A stretch of DNA of 38,879 nt from a bacterium (GCA_030372965.1 JAUCQC010000229.1:1-38879), one strand, 5' to 3'; numbered from the stretch's first letter, positions 1-9,448 are shown. The notes: generated from the letters alone by a model not told the origin. Translations and numbers: made by a program.

Positions 1-23
1 CCCCCCCCCCCCCCCCCGCGCCG

Positions 24-821
24 GTGATTTTCGTCTGCCACAACGTTCTGCCGCACGAGACGAACGCCGTCCTGGAGCGGATCGCCCGTTCCGCGCTCGG
101 AACGGCCGACGGCTTTGTCGTGCACAGCGAGGCGGACCGCGGCCGCCTGCTCGGCCTGCGGCCCGGCGCGGCCGTGATCCGCTGTCCCATCGCGCCGCAT
201 CCCAGCCTGCCCCCGTACCGCGGGAGCCGGCGCCAGGCGCGGGCCGAACTGGATATCGGCGGCCGCGCGCCGGTTTTCCTGTTTTTCGGATTCGTCCGGC
301 CCTACAAGGGGCTCGACCTCCTGCTGGACGCCATGACGGCCGTCGCGGCCCGGCGGCCCGGCGCGGTCCTGCTCGTGGTGGGTGAATTCTGGGAGCCGGT
401 CGGGAAAACCCGCGAGAGAATCCGGGAGCTGAAACTCGAAAACGCCGTGCGCATCGTGGACCGGTACGTGGGCAATGAGGAGGTCGGCGTCTACTTCGCG
501 GCCTGCGACGCGGTCGTCCTGCCCTACCGGAGCGCCACGCAGAGCGGCGTGCCCCAGATGGCCGCGGCCCTGGGACGGCCGGCCGTGGTCACGGACGTCG
601 GCGGTCTCGCGGAGAACGTGAAGCGGACCGGCCTGGGCCGCGTCGTTCCGCCCGGGGATCCCGGGGCCCTGGCCCGCGCCATGCTGTCCGTCGCCGCGGG
701 TCCGGAACCGGCGCGTCCGAGGGGGCCGGACCCGGCCTGGTCGGACATCGTGGCCGCCATCGAGACGCTCGGCCGGCGGCGGCCGGCCGGGAAAGGCGCC
801 GGATTAAGGGGACCCGGGTGA
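24..821 (+). CDS. GT4 glycosyltransferase, 5'-truncated by window edge
   Basis: This is the C-terminal two thirds of a GT-B fold glycosyltransferase (265 aa visible; the family is usually 350-400 aa). The donor-binding half is clear: 'FFGFVRPYKGLDLLLDAM' opens the second Rossmann domain, and 'LPYRSATQSGVPQMA' followed by 'VVTDVGGLAENV' is the nucleotide-sugar site of group 1 transferases. The GTG at 24 is only the first available codon. The frame is open to the window edge, which is a run of 17 C, so the true start is missing or corrupted. Its stop overlaps the next start (GTGA), so it is the first visible gene of the polysaccharide operon. The sugar specificity cannot be read. Confidence 0.85.
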   Translation: MIFVCHNVLPHETNAVLERIARSALGTADGFVVHSEADRGRLLGLRPGAAVIRCPIAPHPSLPPYRGSRRQARAELDIGGRAPVFLFFGFVRPYKGLDLLLDAMTAVAARRPGAVLLVVGEFWEPVGKTRERIRELKLENAVRIVDRYVGNEEVGVYFAACDAVVLPYRSATQSGVPQMAAALGRPAVVTDVGGLAENVKRTGLGRVVPPGDPGALARAMLSVAAGPEPARPRGPDPAWSDIVAAIETLGRRRPAGKGAGLRGPG

Positions 822-1786
822 AAAAGGACCCCCTGAAGACGGCGCGCCGCGTTACGCGGCCGGGAAAACCGGACGTGTCCGTGGTCATCCCCTCGTACAA
901 GCCCGGCGACTCCGTGCTCCGCTGCCTGGACGCGGTCAAACGGCAGTCGGCGCGCCTCTCGGCTGAAGTGATCGTGGTCGACAGTTCGCCCGAGCCCGTG
1001 GACGAAATGATCCACCGCCGCCATCCGGACGTGACCGTGGTTCAGCTCGCGAAGCGGACCCTGCCCGGCCGGGCCCGGTCCATCGGCGGCCGCATGGCCC
1101 GGGGCCGGGTGGTGTGTTTCACGGACACCGACTGCGTGCCGGACGAAGGGTGGCTGGACCGGCTGTGGAAAACCGTGAACGGCGGAACCCGGGTGGCGGG
1201 CGGCAGTGTCGTCAACGGCACGCCCCGCAGCGCCGTCGGCACGGCCGAATACCTGCTGGAATTCAACGAGATCAACCCCGGCATGCCCGGCCGGGAGATC
1301 GGCGCCCTGCCCTCATGCAATCTCGCCGTGGAGCGGCCGGTGTTCGACGCGGTCGGCGGGTTCCCCGATTTCATGAAGGGCGAGGACACCATATTCTGCG
1401 ACCGGGCCCTGGCCCTGGGGAACCGCATCCGGTTCGTGCCGGAAGCGCGGATCACGCACATGAACCGGACCGGATTCGCGCACTTCCTCAGGAACCAGAC
1501 CGCCCTGGGCGAGGGCGCGGCCGAGACGCGGCGGCGGACGCGGCGGCACGGCCATTTCCTGATCCGATGGCCCGTTCTGGTCGTCCTGATCCCGGCATTC
1601 CGGACCGCGGCCATCGGACTGCGTTTGCTGAAATCGGACCGCGGTCTGTTCCTGCGGTACCTCGGCCTGTACCCCCTGATTTTCCTGGGGCTCCTGTGGT
1701 ACACCTGGGGATTCATCCGGGGCCCGCACCGCTCCGGGCTGAGCACCGAGAACCCGGGCGCATCCAAAGAGGGACATATCAAATGA
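818..1786 (+). CDS. GT2 glycosyltransferase with C-terminal membrane segments
   Basis: A GT-A fold family 2 transferase of 322 aa. 'VSVVIPSYKPGDSVLRCLDAV' is the N-terminal nucleotide-binding strand-helix, and 'CFTDTDCVPDEGWLD' holds the DxD metal/nucleotide-sugar motif. 'FMKGEDTIFCDRAL' matches the acceptor-side ED motif. Two hydrophobic stretches near the C-terminus ('WPVLVVLIPAFRTAAIGL' and 'YLGLYPLIFLGLLWYTWG') should anchor it in the inner membrane. The start GTG shares bases with the upstream TGA, and its own TGA overlaps the next ATG, so translational coupling is likely. It probably adds a sugar to a lipid-linked repeat unit; the donor is unknown. Confidence 0.88.
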   Translation: MKKDPLKTARRVTRPGKPDVSVVIPSYKPGDSVLRCLDAVKRQSARLSAEVIVVDSSPEPVDEMIHRRHPDVTVVQLAKRTLPGRARSIGGRMARGRVVCFTDTDCVPDEGWLDRLWKTVNGGTRVAGGSVVNGTPRSAVGTAEYLLEFNEINPGMPGREIGALPSCNLAVERPVFDAVGGFPDFMKGEDTIFCDRALALGNRIRFVPEARITHMNRTGFAHFLRNQTALGEGAAETRRRTRRHGHFLIRWPVLVVLIPAFRTAAIGLRLLKSDRGLFLRYLGLYPLIFLGLLWYTWGFIRGPHRSGLSTENPGASKEGHIK

Positions 1787-3429
1787 CCCCATCCGTCCGA
1801 TGGACAACGGAGAACCGGACGCTCCGCGTCCTGATTCTGGCCGGTCTGCTCGCGGCCGGCGGCTTTCTCCGCCTGTGGAACCTGGGCGCGGCCAGCCTCT
1901 GGGTCGACGAGCTCAACACCCACTACTCGGCCCGGTCGTGGAACGAGGCGGGGAAGGATCTCTTTCCCTCGGGCAAGCAGGACGGACGCGCCCAGGCGTT
2001 GACCCTGACCACGGCCCTTTCCTACCGCCTGTTCGGGATGAACGAGGCGGCGACGCGGCTCCCGTCGGCCCTGTTCGGCATCCTGTCCATCTGCGCCGCG
2101 TACGGCCTGGCCCGCCGGCTCTTCGGGACGAACGCCGGACTGATGACCGCGTTTTTCACGGCATTCTCGCATTTCGAAGTCGGATGGTCCCGCACCGCCC
2201 GCATGTACACCCTCCTGCAGGCGTTGACGCTTTGCCTCGCGTGGATGTTCCTGAACGGCTTCGAACGGCCGACAAGCCCGGAGCGTCCCGCCGCGTCCGG
2301 CCTGCTGAAGCGGATCTCCGGCCAGGGCGTTTCCCTGCCATGGCTGGCGGGATTCGCGGCCGTGACCGCGGCCGCGTTCTTCTGGGTCCATCCGCTGGTC
2401 GCGCTTCTCCTGCCCGGCGTCTGGCTGTACTGGCTCGGCTCGGCCGCGGCCGAAGGATCGGCCGGCCGGGGCCGGAACCGGCTGAGGAACAAGTACGCGA
2501 CCGCGGCCGCCCTCTCCGTCCTCGCGGCCGCGGCCCTGCTCCTGCTCCCGGGCGTCCGGTCGACCGCGTCGTATTTCCTGTTTTACACGCCGCCGTGGGC
2601 GGCCGGCGAATCCGCGGCCCGAATCCGGACGCTCCTGCTCGACTTTCTCGTCTCCGGACAGCGCTTTCCCCTGGCGGCCCTGTTCTTCATCGGCACGCTG
2701 ATGCTCATCTCCAGGCCGATCCGCGGCGGCTGGCTGGTCTGGTGCATGTTCGCCGCGCCGCTGGCCATGCTGACGCTGGTGTTCAGCCACCGCGAGCCGA
2801 CGTACCTGTTTTTCGTGTATCCGTTCTTTCTCATGATCGCGGCCTTCGGATTCGTCCGCCTGATCGAAGGCGAGATGGACCGCATCGGGAAAGGGTTCCG
2901 GCGTCTCCTGCTGGCCGCGGCCGCAGCCTCGGTGTTTGTCGTGTCCCCCTGGCTGCGCATCACGGCGCACATCCCCTTTCTGCCGGACGGCGTCACCAAC
3001 ACGGCGGTCACGCCGGAGGAATGGCGCGAGGCGTCCGCGGCCGCGCGGGCCGCGATGCGGGAGGGCGACTGCGTGATCACCAGCCTGCCGCAGGCCGCGC
3101 TCTACTACGGCCTCCGCTCCGACTGGTGCCTGAACCGGGCCGTGGCCGAGCAGTCCGTCATGGAAAACTTTCCGAGGGACGGCCAGGGCCGCATCCTGGA
3201 CGTGTACGCGGGCGTGCCCTGCGTGACGTCGCTCGATTCGCTCCGGGCCCTGGTGGAGGGCCGTGACCGCGGGTGGATACTCGTCACGTCCTTCCACTTC
3301 GAGAACACGGCGCATGTCACGCCCGACATCCGCGCTTTTCTGACGGAGCGTCTCGGACCGCCGGCGGCCACGGCGCACGGCACCGTGCTGACCTTCCGGT
3401 GGCCCAGGGACGCGGAGGGCCGGCCGTGA
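1783..3429 (+). CDS. GT39/ArnT-like polytopic glycosyltransferase
   Basis: An integral membrane transferase of the PMT_2/GT39 class, about 548 aa. The first membrane helix ('LRVLILAGLLAAGGFLRLW') is followed by 'LGAASLWVDELNTHYSA', the periplasmic loop with the acidic catalytic pair (DE) seen in polyprenyl-phosphate-dependent transferases. About ten further hydrophobic segments follow, then a soluble C-terminal domain. The ORF track starts at 1114, but that extension is a shadow of the GT2 gene. The ATG at 1783 overlaps the GT2 stop as ATGA and sits directly before the first helix. Members move a sugar from a lipid-phosphate carrier onto a glycan, lipid or protein outside the membrane. The substrate is not evident. 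Confidence 0.85.
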   Translation: MTPSVRWTTENRTLRVLILAGLLAAGGFLRLWNLGAASLWVDELNTHYSARSWNEAGKDLFPSGKQDGRAQALTLTTALSYRLFGMNEAATRLPSALFGILSICAAYGLARRLFGTNAGLMTAFFTAFSHFEVGWSRTARMYTLLQALTLCLAWMFLNGFERPTSPERPAASGLLKRISGQGVSLPWLAGFAAVTAAAFFWVHPLVALLLPGVWLYWLGSAAAEGSAGRGRNRLRNKYATAAALSVLAAAALLLLPGVRSTASYFLFYTPPWAAGESAARIRTLLLDFLVSGQRFPLAALFFIGTLMLISRPIRGGWLVWCMFAAPLAMLTLVFSHREPTYLFFVYPFFLMIAAFGFVRLIEGEMDRIGKGFRRLLLAAAAASVFVVSPWLRITAHIPFLPDGVTNTAVTPEEWREASAAARAAMREGDCVITSLPQAALYYGLRSDWCLNRAVAEQSVMENFPRDGQGRILDVYAGVPCVTSLDSLRALVEGRDRGWILVTSFHFENTAHVTPDIRAFLTERLGPPAATAHGTVLTFRWPRDAEGRP

Positions 3430-4868
3430 GCCTGAAGCGGGGCGCCCTGTACCTGATGGCCGGATGGTTCGCCATTCTCGTCACCGGATACGGCCTCAAT
3501 CTCGTTCTCGCGCGCTGGTTCCCCCTGGGGTCCTTCGGCGATTACGGCACCGTGATGACCGTCCTGCTCTGGATCGAGATTCTGGTCATCACCGGACTGC
3601 CGTTCGCCGTGCAGAAGTACGCGTCCGCGCACGGGGGCGAATCCCGCTCCATTCTCCAGGCCGCGCTGCGCATCCAGGCCGCCGTGACCGCCGGCCTGAC
3701 GGCTCTGCTCGTCCTCGCCGCGCCGCTCTTCGCCGGTTTTTTCAGGGATCCGCACCTGACGCCGTATTTCCGGCTGGCTTTCCTGAACCTGCCGTTCTAC
3801 GGCTTTTTCCACCTGGTCGTCGCGTATCACAACGGCCGGCGCGCGTTCGGCAGGCAGGGCGCCTGTTACGTGTTCTACGGCCTGGCCAAGCTCGGGTCGG
3901 TTCTGCTGCTGTGCCGGCTGCGTCCGGCGCTGGATTCCGCGTTCACGGGCAACATTCTCGGATCGGCCCTCTCGCTGGCCTTCGCCTGGGCGCTGATGGA
4001 CGACCGGAAATCCCGGCCGCCGCGTTACGGCCGCGAACTGGTCCGTTTCGCCCTGCCCGCGCTCCTGTATTCGCTGATGACCCAGCTGCTCATGTCCGTC
4101 GATCTCTGGTCGGTCCGGGCGCTTCTCGGGGACGCCGCCAGCGGACATTACTACGTGGCCGCGACCCTGTCCCGCATTCCGTATTACGGCCTGGCCGGGC
4201 TTTCGGCCGTGCTCATGCCGGTCGTTTCGGAGGCGCTCGCCTCGGGCGCGGTCGAACGGGCGGGCCGGACCATGGCCAACGCCATCCGGTTCGCGGCGTT
4301 CATGCTCATTCCCCTCTGCCTGATGATCACCGTGTTCAGAGGGGAGATCGTGCTTCTTCTGTTTCCGGAGGCGTATCTTCCGGCGGCGCCCCTGCTCGGC
4401 ATACTGGCCTGGGCCATGACGGCCATGGCCGTGCTGAACATGCTCCTGACCCTGATCAGCGCGGACGGACGGCCCCGCCAGTCCTCCAGAATCGCGGCCG
4501 CTTCGGTGGCCGCCGATCTGGTCCTCATCGCGGTTCTGGCGCCCCGGTTCGGCGCCCGGGGCGCGGCCTGGGCGTCGCTGGTCTCCATCGGACTCGCCTG
4601 CGTCTGGGGCGCGGCCGACGTGCTGGCCAAATACGCGGCCCTTCCCGGCGGTGCCTCGATCGGCCGCATCGGCATGGCGACGGCCGGGCTTCTGGCCTGC
4701 CTGGTTCTTCCGCCCGTCCGCGGGCCGTGGTTCATGGCGGCGGCGGCCGCGGGAACCGCCGTCTTCGCCGGCATTCTGCTGGCCACGGGCGAACTGCGGC
4801 GCGACGACCTGAAGGTTTTTACACGGTCTCCGGGTCCGGCGCCGTCCCCGCCGCCGGAATCGGCATAG
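3426..4868 (+). CDS. Wzx-type polysaccharide flippase (MOP superfamily)
   Basis: A polytopic protein of about 480 aa with 12-14 hydrophobic helices spread over the whole length. This is the normal size and layout of MOP-superfamily oligosaccharide-lipid flippases. The N-terminus 'LKRGALYLMAGWFAILVTGYGLNLVLAR' resembles the first helix of Polysacc_synt proteins, and 'LSRIPYYGLAGLSAVLMPVVSEA' is a typical central helix. GTG at 3426 overlaps the previous TGA (GTGA); the track start at 3273 would add residues overlapping the GT39 gene. It should move undecaprenol-linked repeat units across the inner membrane. A second flippase lies at 21126, so the window may contain two export routes. Confidence 0.87.
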   Translation: MSLKRGALYLMAGWFAILVTGYGLNLVLARWFPLGSFGDYGTVMTVLLWIEILVITGLPFAVQKYASAHGGESRSILQAALRIQAAVTAGLTALLVLAAPLFAGFFRDPHLTPYFRLAFLNLPFYGFFHLVVAYHNGRRAFGRQGACYVFYGLAKLGSVLLLCRLRPALDSAFTGNILGSALSLAFAWALMDDRKSRPPRYGRELVRFALPALLYSLMTQLLMSVDLWSVRALLGDAASGHYYVAATLSRIPYYGLAGLSAVLMPVVSEALASGAVERAGRTMANAIRFAAFMLIPLCLMITVFRGEIVLLLFPEAYLPAAPLLGILAWAMTAMAVLNMLLTLISADGRPRQSSRIAAASVAADLVLIAVLAPRFGARGAAWASLVSIGLACVWGAADVLAKYAALPGGASIGRIGMATAGLLACLVLPPVRGPWFMAAAAAGTAVFAGILLATGELRRDDLKVFTRSPGPAPSPPPESA

Positions 4869-4879
4869 GAGGCCGCCGC

Positions 4880-5980
4880 ATGCGCATCGCCATTCTCGGC
4901 ACCCGGGGCATACCGGCGAATTACGGCGGGTTCGAGACCTTCGCGGAGCAGCTGTCCGTGCGCCTGGCCGAACGCGGGCACGACGTCACGGTGTACGGCC
5001 GCTCGAATTACATCCGGACGCGGGCCCGGCGGTACCGCGGCGTCCGGCTCGTGCTTCTGCCGACGATCATGCACAAGTACCTCGACACGCCCGTGCACAC
5101 CGCCCTGTCCGCGGGCCACGTCATGTGGCGGCGGTACGACGCCCTGCTGTTCTGCAACAGCGCGAACGCGATCTGCACGATCGGGCCGCGCCTGACCGGC
5201 CACCGGGTGGCCCTCAATGTCGACGGCCTGGAATGGCAGAGGGGCAAGTGGAATTCCTTCGGCCGCGCGGTGTACCGCATGTCCGAATACCTGTCAACGC
5301 TTCTGCCGCACGCGGTGGTGACGGACGCGGAAGTGGTGCGGCGGTACTACCTGAGCCGGTTCGGCCGCGAAAGCGTTTTCATCCCCTACGGCGCGCAGGC
5401 CGAACGGGTCCGGACCACCGAAGCGCTCGACCGTTTCGGGGTGCGGCCGGGACGGTATTTTCTGTACGTCAGCCGGCTCGAGCCGGAGAACAACGCCCTG
5501 GCCGTGGTCCGCGCCTTTGAGCGCCTGGAGACGGACCGCCGCCTGGTGATCGTGGGCGACGCGCCCTTCAGTTCCGCCTACATCCGCGAGCTGAAGGCCA
5601 CGGCGGACAAACGGATCGTGTTCACGGGATACGTGTTCGGCCGGGGCTACCACGAGTTTCAGTCGCACGCCTACGCGTACATCCAGGCCACCGAGGTCGG
5701 GGGCACGCATCCGGCCCTGCTCGAGGCCATGGCGCACGGCAACTGCATTCTCGCGAACGACGTGCCCGAGCACCGCGAGGTGCTGGGGGACGCCGGCGTC
5801 TATTTCCGCGCGTCCGACATCCGCACCCTGACGGAGAAAATGCGGAGCCTGCTGGCCCGGCCGGCCCGGGTGCGGACTCTGGGCCGGGTGGCGAAACGGC
5901 GCGCGGAGGAGCGGTATTCGTGGGACGGCGTGGCCGGACGGTACGAGCGGCTGTTCCGCTCCCTGGCGGGGAGGCGATGA
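4880..5980 (+). CDS. DUF1972 / GT4 glycosyltransferase (rhamnosyltransferase-like)
   Basis: This 366-aa GT-B enzyme begins 'MRIAILGTRGIPANYGGFETFAEQL', the hallmark of the DUF1972 N-terminal domain found in rhamnosyl- and other transferases of O-antigen and capsule loci. The second domain has 'YFLYVSRLEPENNALAVVRAFE' and the donor-site motif 'EVGGTHPALLEAMAHGNCILANDVPEHREVL'. The ATG at 4880 is preceded by an 'AGGAGG' Shine-Dalgarno sequence; the longer track ORF from 3464 is a shadow of the flippase. The stop overlaps the start of the RmlD-like reductase, which fits a deoxysugar being made and transferred by adjacent genes. That pairing is an inference from context only. Confidence 0.88.
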   Translation: MRIAILGTRGIPANYGGFETFAEQLSVRLAERGHDVTVYGRSNYIRTRARRYRGVRLVLLPTIMHKYLDTPVHTALSAGHVMWRRYDALLFCNSANAICTIGPRLTGHRVALNVDGLEWQRGKWNSFGRAVYRMSEYLSTLLPHAVVTDAEVVRRYYLSRFGRESVFIPYGAQAERVRTTEALDRFGVRPGRYFLYVSRLEPENNALAVVRAFERLETDRRLVIVGDAPFSSAYIRELKATADKRIVFTGYVFGRGYHEFQSHAYAYIQATEVGGTHPALLEAMAHGNCILANDVPEHREVLGDAGVYFRASDIRTLTEKMRSLLARPARVRTLGRVAKRRAEERYSWDGVAGRYERLFRSLAGRR

Positions 5981-6891
5981 AGACGCTGGCCGTCACGGGC
6001 GGAAACGGACTGCTGGGCCTGAAGGTGCTGGAAGCGGCCGCGTCCCGGTTCCGCACGGTTTCCCTGGACATTCAGGAAGGCCCGGCCGCCGGGTCCTCCG
6101 CCGAAGCCTACGCCCGGTGCGACGTGACGTCCGCGGAACAGGTCGCGGCCGTTCTGGGGCGGGCGCGGCCGGACGCGGTGATCCACACGGCCGCTTTCAC
6201 GGACGTGGACGGATGCGAAACGCGGCGCGAGGAATCCCTCGCCGTCAACGCGGGCGGCGCGCGCCACGTCGCGGCCGCGTGCCGGAGGCTGGGCGCGCGG
6301 ATGGCGCACATCTCCACGGATTACGTGTTCGACGGAACCGCGGGGCCGTACACGGAGACGGACGAACCGAATCCGATCAGCCATTACGGCCGGACCAAGC
6401 TCGAAGGCGAGCGGGCCGTCCGCGAGGAGCTTCCGGACGCGGTGATCGCGAGGACCATGGTGCTGTTCGGCTTCGCCCCGGGGAGTCGGGATAATTTCGT
6501 CACCTGGCTGGTCCGAAAACTCTCGGCGGGAGAGCCGGTCTCGATCGTCACCGACCAGTTCGGCCACCCGACGCTCGCGGACGACCTGGCGAGGGCCGTA
6601 CTTTTGCTGGTCGAGCGCGGCGCGTCGGGCCTGTACCACGCGGCCGGTTCGGAGTGGCTGAACCGTTTCGATTTCGCGGTCAAGACCGCGTCCGTGTTCG
6701 GCCTGGACGCGTCGCTGATACGGCCGACCACCAGCGCCGCTTTCCGCCAGCCCGCGCCCCGTCCGCTCCGCTCCGGCCTGGATTCCGGAAAGCTGAAAGC
6801 CGAATTCGGCTTCACCCTGTCCTCCGCGGAGGAGGCGCTGAAAACCCTTCGCGGCCAGATGGAAGCCGCGGGACAATGGAGACCCCTTTGA
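5977..6891 (+). CDS. RmlD-like SDR nucleotide-sugar reductase
   Basis: An extended short-chain dehydrogenase of 304 aa. The NAD(P)-binding loop is 'VTGGNGLLGLKVLE' near residue 6. 'VIHTAAFTDVDGCETR' and 'HISTDYVFDGTAGPYTETD' are diagnostic of the RmlD_sub_bind family, and the catalytic Tyr/Lys pair is in 'HYGRTKLEGE'. Family members include dTDP-4-dehydrorhamnose reductase, the last step of dTDP-L-rhamnose synthesis. No RmlA, RmlB or RmlC is in the window, so the exact substrate is open. The ATG at 5977 overlaps the previous stop as ATGA; the track start at 5920 lies inside the upstream gene. Confidence 0.85.
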   Translation: MKTLAVTGGNGLLGLKVLEAAASRFRTVSLDIQEGPAAGSSAEAYARCDVTSAEQVAAVLGRARPDAVIHTAAFTDVDGCETRREESLAVNAGGARHVAAACRRLGARMAHISTDYVFDGTAGPYTETDEPNPISHYGRTKLEGERAVREELPDAVIARTMVLFGFAPGSRDNFVTWLVRKLSAGEPVSIVTDQFGHPTLADDLARAVLLLVERGASGLYHAAGSEWLNRFDFAVKTASVFGLDASLIRPTTSAAFRQPAPRPLRSGLDSGKLKAEFGFTLSSAEEALKTLRGQMEAAGQWRPL

Positions 6892-8729
6892 TGAAATCCA
6901 CAGGCCGGAAAAAGACCGGGGCGAAAAGCGGCCGGCGGCCGCTCCGTCCGGTCCCTGCCGCGAAGCGGGACGCGGCGGTCCCGACCCGGCCGGGCGGCGG
7001 CATCGACGCCAGGCCCGCGGCCATTCTGATCGGCGCCGCGATTGTCCGCGTCGTGCTCATCCTCGCGTTCCGGCAGGCGGTGAGCTTCGACGAGCCCCAT
7101 TACCTCCGGCTGGCCGGGTCCTTTCTCGAACGCGGATTCACCGGGCTCCTGCACCCGTACTGGCCGCCCTTCTTTCCGCTGGTCATCGCGTTATTCAAGC
7201 CGTTGACCGGGAATCTGGAAACCGCGGGCCGGCTGGTGAACCTGCTGTCCGCGTGCGTCACGGTGTGGCTGGTGTTCCGCATGTCCGGCGCCCTGTTCGG
7301 GAAAAGGGAATCGCTGATCGCCGCCGGATTCGCGGCGTTTTACCCTCCCCTGGCATTCGCCTCCACCAATGTCATGCCGGAAACCCTGTTTTCGGCCCTG
7401 GGACTTGGAGGGATCTGGATCGCGTGGAAAGCCCTGACCGCGTCCATTCAAGCCGGACCCGGGTGGAAATCCGGACTCAGCGCAACTGCCGCCGGTCTCC
7501 TCTGGGGCGCGGCGTATCTCGTGCGGCCCGAAGGCATCGGATTTCTCCTGGTCTTTCTGGCGGCCGCGGTTCTCGTCTTCCTCTTCAGCCGGACGGACCG
7601 GAGACGCGCGGCCGCGGCCGCGGCGTGCGCGTCCGCGGGATTCCTGATTCTGGCGGCGCCGTACTGGGTTTATCTGCGGACCGAGACCGGCGCCTGGACG
7701 CTTTCGACCAAGGGTTCGGTGAACCAGCAATTCGAGTCCGCGGTCTATTTTCAGGATGAATCCAACCCGGATCCCTTCTATCACCTGACCCCGGACAACC
7801 GGCACCTGCCGGTCGACATGGCCTATCATTCCGGCACGCTCCGGGAACTGGCCGCGGTCGAGGGGGGCCGCGAACGCGTTGCGGAGATTCCCCTCTCGCG
7901 GACCGCGGTCAAGTTCGCGAGGAATTACTACCGCGTTCTCAAGCAGTACATCCCCCAGGTTTTTTCGGCCCTTCTGCTGGCGCTGTTCGGGGCAGGCCTG
8001 GCCGGCGGACTCACCGCGCCCGGGCGCTGGGGCTTCGCGGCGTACCTGCTGGCCTTTCCGGCTTTTTTCTGGCTGGCCGTGATCCCGATGTTCCACGTGA
8101 ACGAACGGTATTTTCTGCCCCTGTTCCCGCTCATGCTGCCGTGGATCGGACGGGGCGCGGTCTTCCTGTCGGAAAGGACGGCCCTTTTCCTGTCCGAATC
8201 CTTTCCGGTGCGTTTCGGCCGGAAGCCTGGACGGATCGCCGGACCGCGCGCCGCGGGGAGAATCGCGGCCGCGGTGACGACGGCCGGGATTGTCGTGTTC
8301 GGACTCCTTCCCGAAACCGCGCGCCTGGCGGGCATCCGGTCCGATTCCGCGGGCGCCTGGGCGGACCCGGTCGAATTGAAGGAGGCGGGCCGCTGGCTCC
8401 GCGCCGCGAACGGCCGGCCGCCGGTGCTGATGAGCCTCAACAAGGCCGTGGACTTTTACGCCGGACAGTACGACATGCGCAAGGGCGCGTCCTTTTCCTA
8501 TGACGACGTTTCGCGGAACCTGGCCTACGCCCGGTACCGGGGGGTGGAATACGTGGTGTTCAGCTCCAGAACCCTGTTCTGGTTCCCCAATCTCGCGCCG
8601 CTTCTCACGGAGGGCGCGCCGCCCGAGGGGCTCCGTCTCGTGTACGCGTCCGACCGGCCGCGGGGAGTCCGCACGGTGGTGTACCGCGTCGAGCCGGTCG
8701 AATCCGAAGCGGCGGGGGAGGGGCGATGA
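6891..8729 (+). CDS. GT39 family polytopic glycosyltransferase
   Basis: A PMT_2-type membrane transferase of about 612 aa. A basic cytoplasmic tail precedes the first helix ('ILIGAAIVRVVLILAFRQ'), followed by the periplasmic acidic motif 'VSFDEPHYLRLAGSFLERG'. 'PYWPPFFPLVIALFKPLTG' and the following helices match the GT39 core. The C-terminus is a soluble domain with 'YRGVEYVVFSSRTLFWFPNL'. The ATG at 6891 overlaps the upstream TGA by one base; an in-frame ATG at 6876 is possible. It is the second of three GT39-type proteins in the cluster, so lipid-carrier-dependent decoration appears to be important here. The acceptor is unknown. Confidence 0.85.
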   Translation: MKSTGRKKTGAKSGRRPLRPVPAAKRDAAVPTRPGGGIDARPAAILIGAAIVRVVLILAFRQAVSFDEPHYLRLAGSFLERGFTGLLHPYWPPFFPLVIALFKPLTGNLETAGRLVNLLSACVTVWLVFRMSGALFGKRESLIAAGFAAFYPPLAFASTNVMPETLFSALGLGGIWIAWKALTASIQAGPGWKSGLSATAAGLLWGAAYLVRPEGIGFLLVFLAAAVLVFLFSRTDRRRAAAAAACASAGFLILAAPYWVYLRTETGAWTLSTKGSVNQQFESAVYFQDESNPDPFYHLTPDNRHLPVDMAYHSGTLRELAAVEGGRERVAEIPLSRTAVKFARNYYRVLKQYIPQVFSALLLALFGAGLAGGLTAPGRWGFAAYLLAFPAFFWLAVIPMFHVNERYFLPLFPLMLPWIGRGAVFLSERTALFLSESFPVRFGRKPGRIAGPRAAGRIAAAVTTAGIVVFGLLPETARLAGIRSDSAGAWADPVELKEAGRWLRAANGRPPVLMSLNKAVDFYAGQYDMRKGASFSYDDVSRNLAYARYRGVEYVVFSSRTLFWFPNLAPLLTEGAPPEGLRLVYASDRPRGVRTVVYRVEPVESEAAGEGR

Positions 8730-9448
8730 CGCGGAAAAAAGCGTCCCCGTCCGTGCTGGCCGTGGTCCCCGCCTTCAATGAGGCCGGCGGCGTCGCGGGC
8801 GTGGTGGCCGAGATTCTGGCCGTGCGGCCGAAAGTCGACGTGCTGGTGGTGGACGACGGATCCTCGGACCGGACCGCGGAGAAGGCGGCCGCCGCGGGCG
8901 CGACCGTGGTGCGCCTGCCCTACAATCTCGGCATCGGCGGCGCGGTGCAGACGGGATTCCGCTACGCGGTCCGCAACGGGTACGACGCGGCCGTGCAGGT
9001 CGACGGCGACGGACAGCACGTGCCGTCCGACATCCCGGCCCTGCTCGCCGCGCTGGGGCCGGGCGGAGCGGACGTCGCGATCGGCTCGCGGTTCCTGAGC
9101 GCCGGGGGCTACACGACCACGCGGCTGAGGCGGGTGGGCACGCGCGTTTTCGAGCGCGTCAACTCGTGGGTGCTGGGCCAGACCATCACGGACAACACGT
9201 CGGGGTTCCGGGCCTACAACCGCAGGGCCCTCGGCTTTCTGGCGGAGAATTACCCGCAGGACTATCCCGAGCCGGAGTCCGTGGTGCTGCTCGGCCGCAA
9301 CGGGTTCCGAATACGGGAGGTGCCGATCCGCATGCGCGAGCGCGGGCACGGCCGCTCCTCCATCTCCTCGTTCCGCTCGGTCTATTACATGATCAAGGTG
9401 CTGCTCGCGATATTCGTGGACTGTTTCAAGGCCAGAACCAACCGATAG
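8726..9448 (+). CDS. DPM1-like GT2 polyprenyl-phosphate glycosyltransferase
   Basis: A compact GT2 enzyme of 240 aa. 'VLAVVPAFNEAGGVAGVVAEI' and 'DVLVVDDGSSDRTAEKAA' form the donor site. 'AAVQVDGDGQHVPSDIPALL' carries the D-D-D metal motif of dolichyl-phosphate-mannose-synthase-like enzymes, and 'VPIRMRERGHGRSSISSF' is the conserved C-terminal RxxGxSS-type segment. It lacks the C-terminal helices of ArnC/GtrB proteins, but the next gene is a DUF2304 membrane protein, a very common partner that may serve as its anchor. It probably makes the polyprenyl-phosphate-sugar used by the neighbouring GT39 enzymes (inference). The start overlaps the upstream stop as ATGA. Confidence 0.9.
   Translation: MTRKKASPSVLAVVPAFNEAGGVAGVVAEILAVRPKVDVLVVDDGSSDRTAEKAAAAGATVVRLPYNLGIGGAVQTGFRYAVRNGYDAAVQVDGDGQHVPSDIPALLAALGPGGADVAIGSRFLSAGGYTTTRLRRVGTRVFERVNSWVLGQTITDNTSGFRAYNRRALGFLAENYPQDYPEPESVVLLGRNGFRIREVPIRMRERGHGRSSISSFRSVYYMIKVLLAIFVDCFKARTNR

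Noticed and set aside
1042-3378. 778-aa minus-strand ORF, with similar long antisense ORFs such as 23828..26614 and 9707..11095
   Set aside because: They lie opposite genes with clear family motifs, are Arg/Gly/Glu-rich low-complexity translations, and show no recognisable domains. Long open antisense frames are expected at this GC content.
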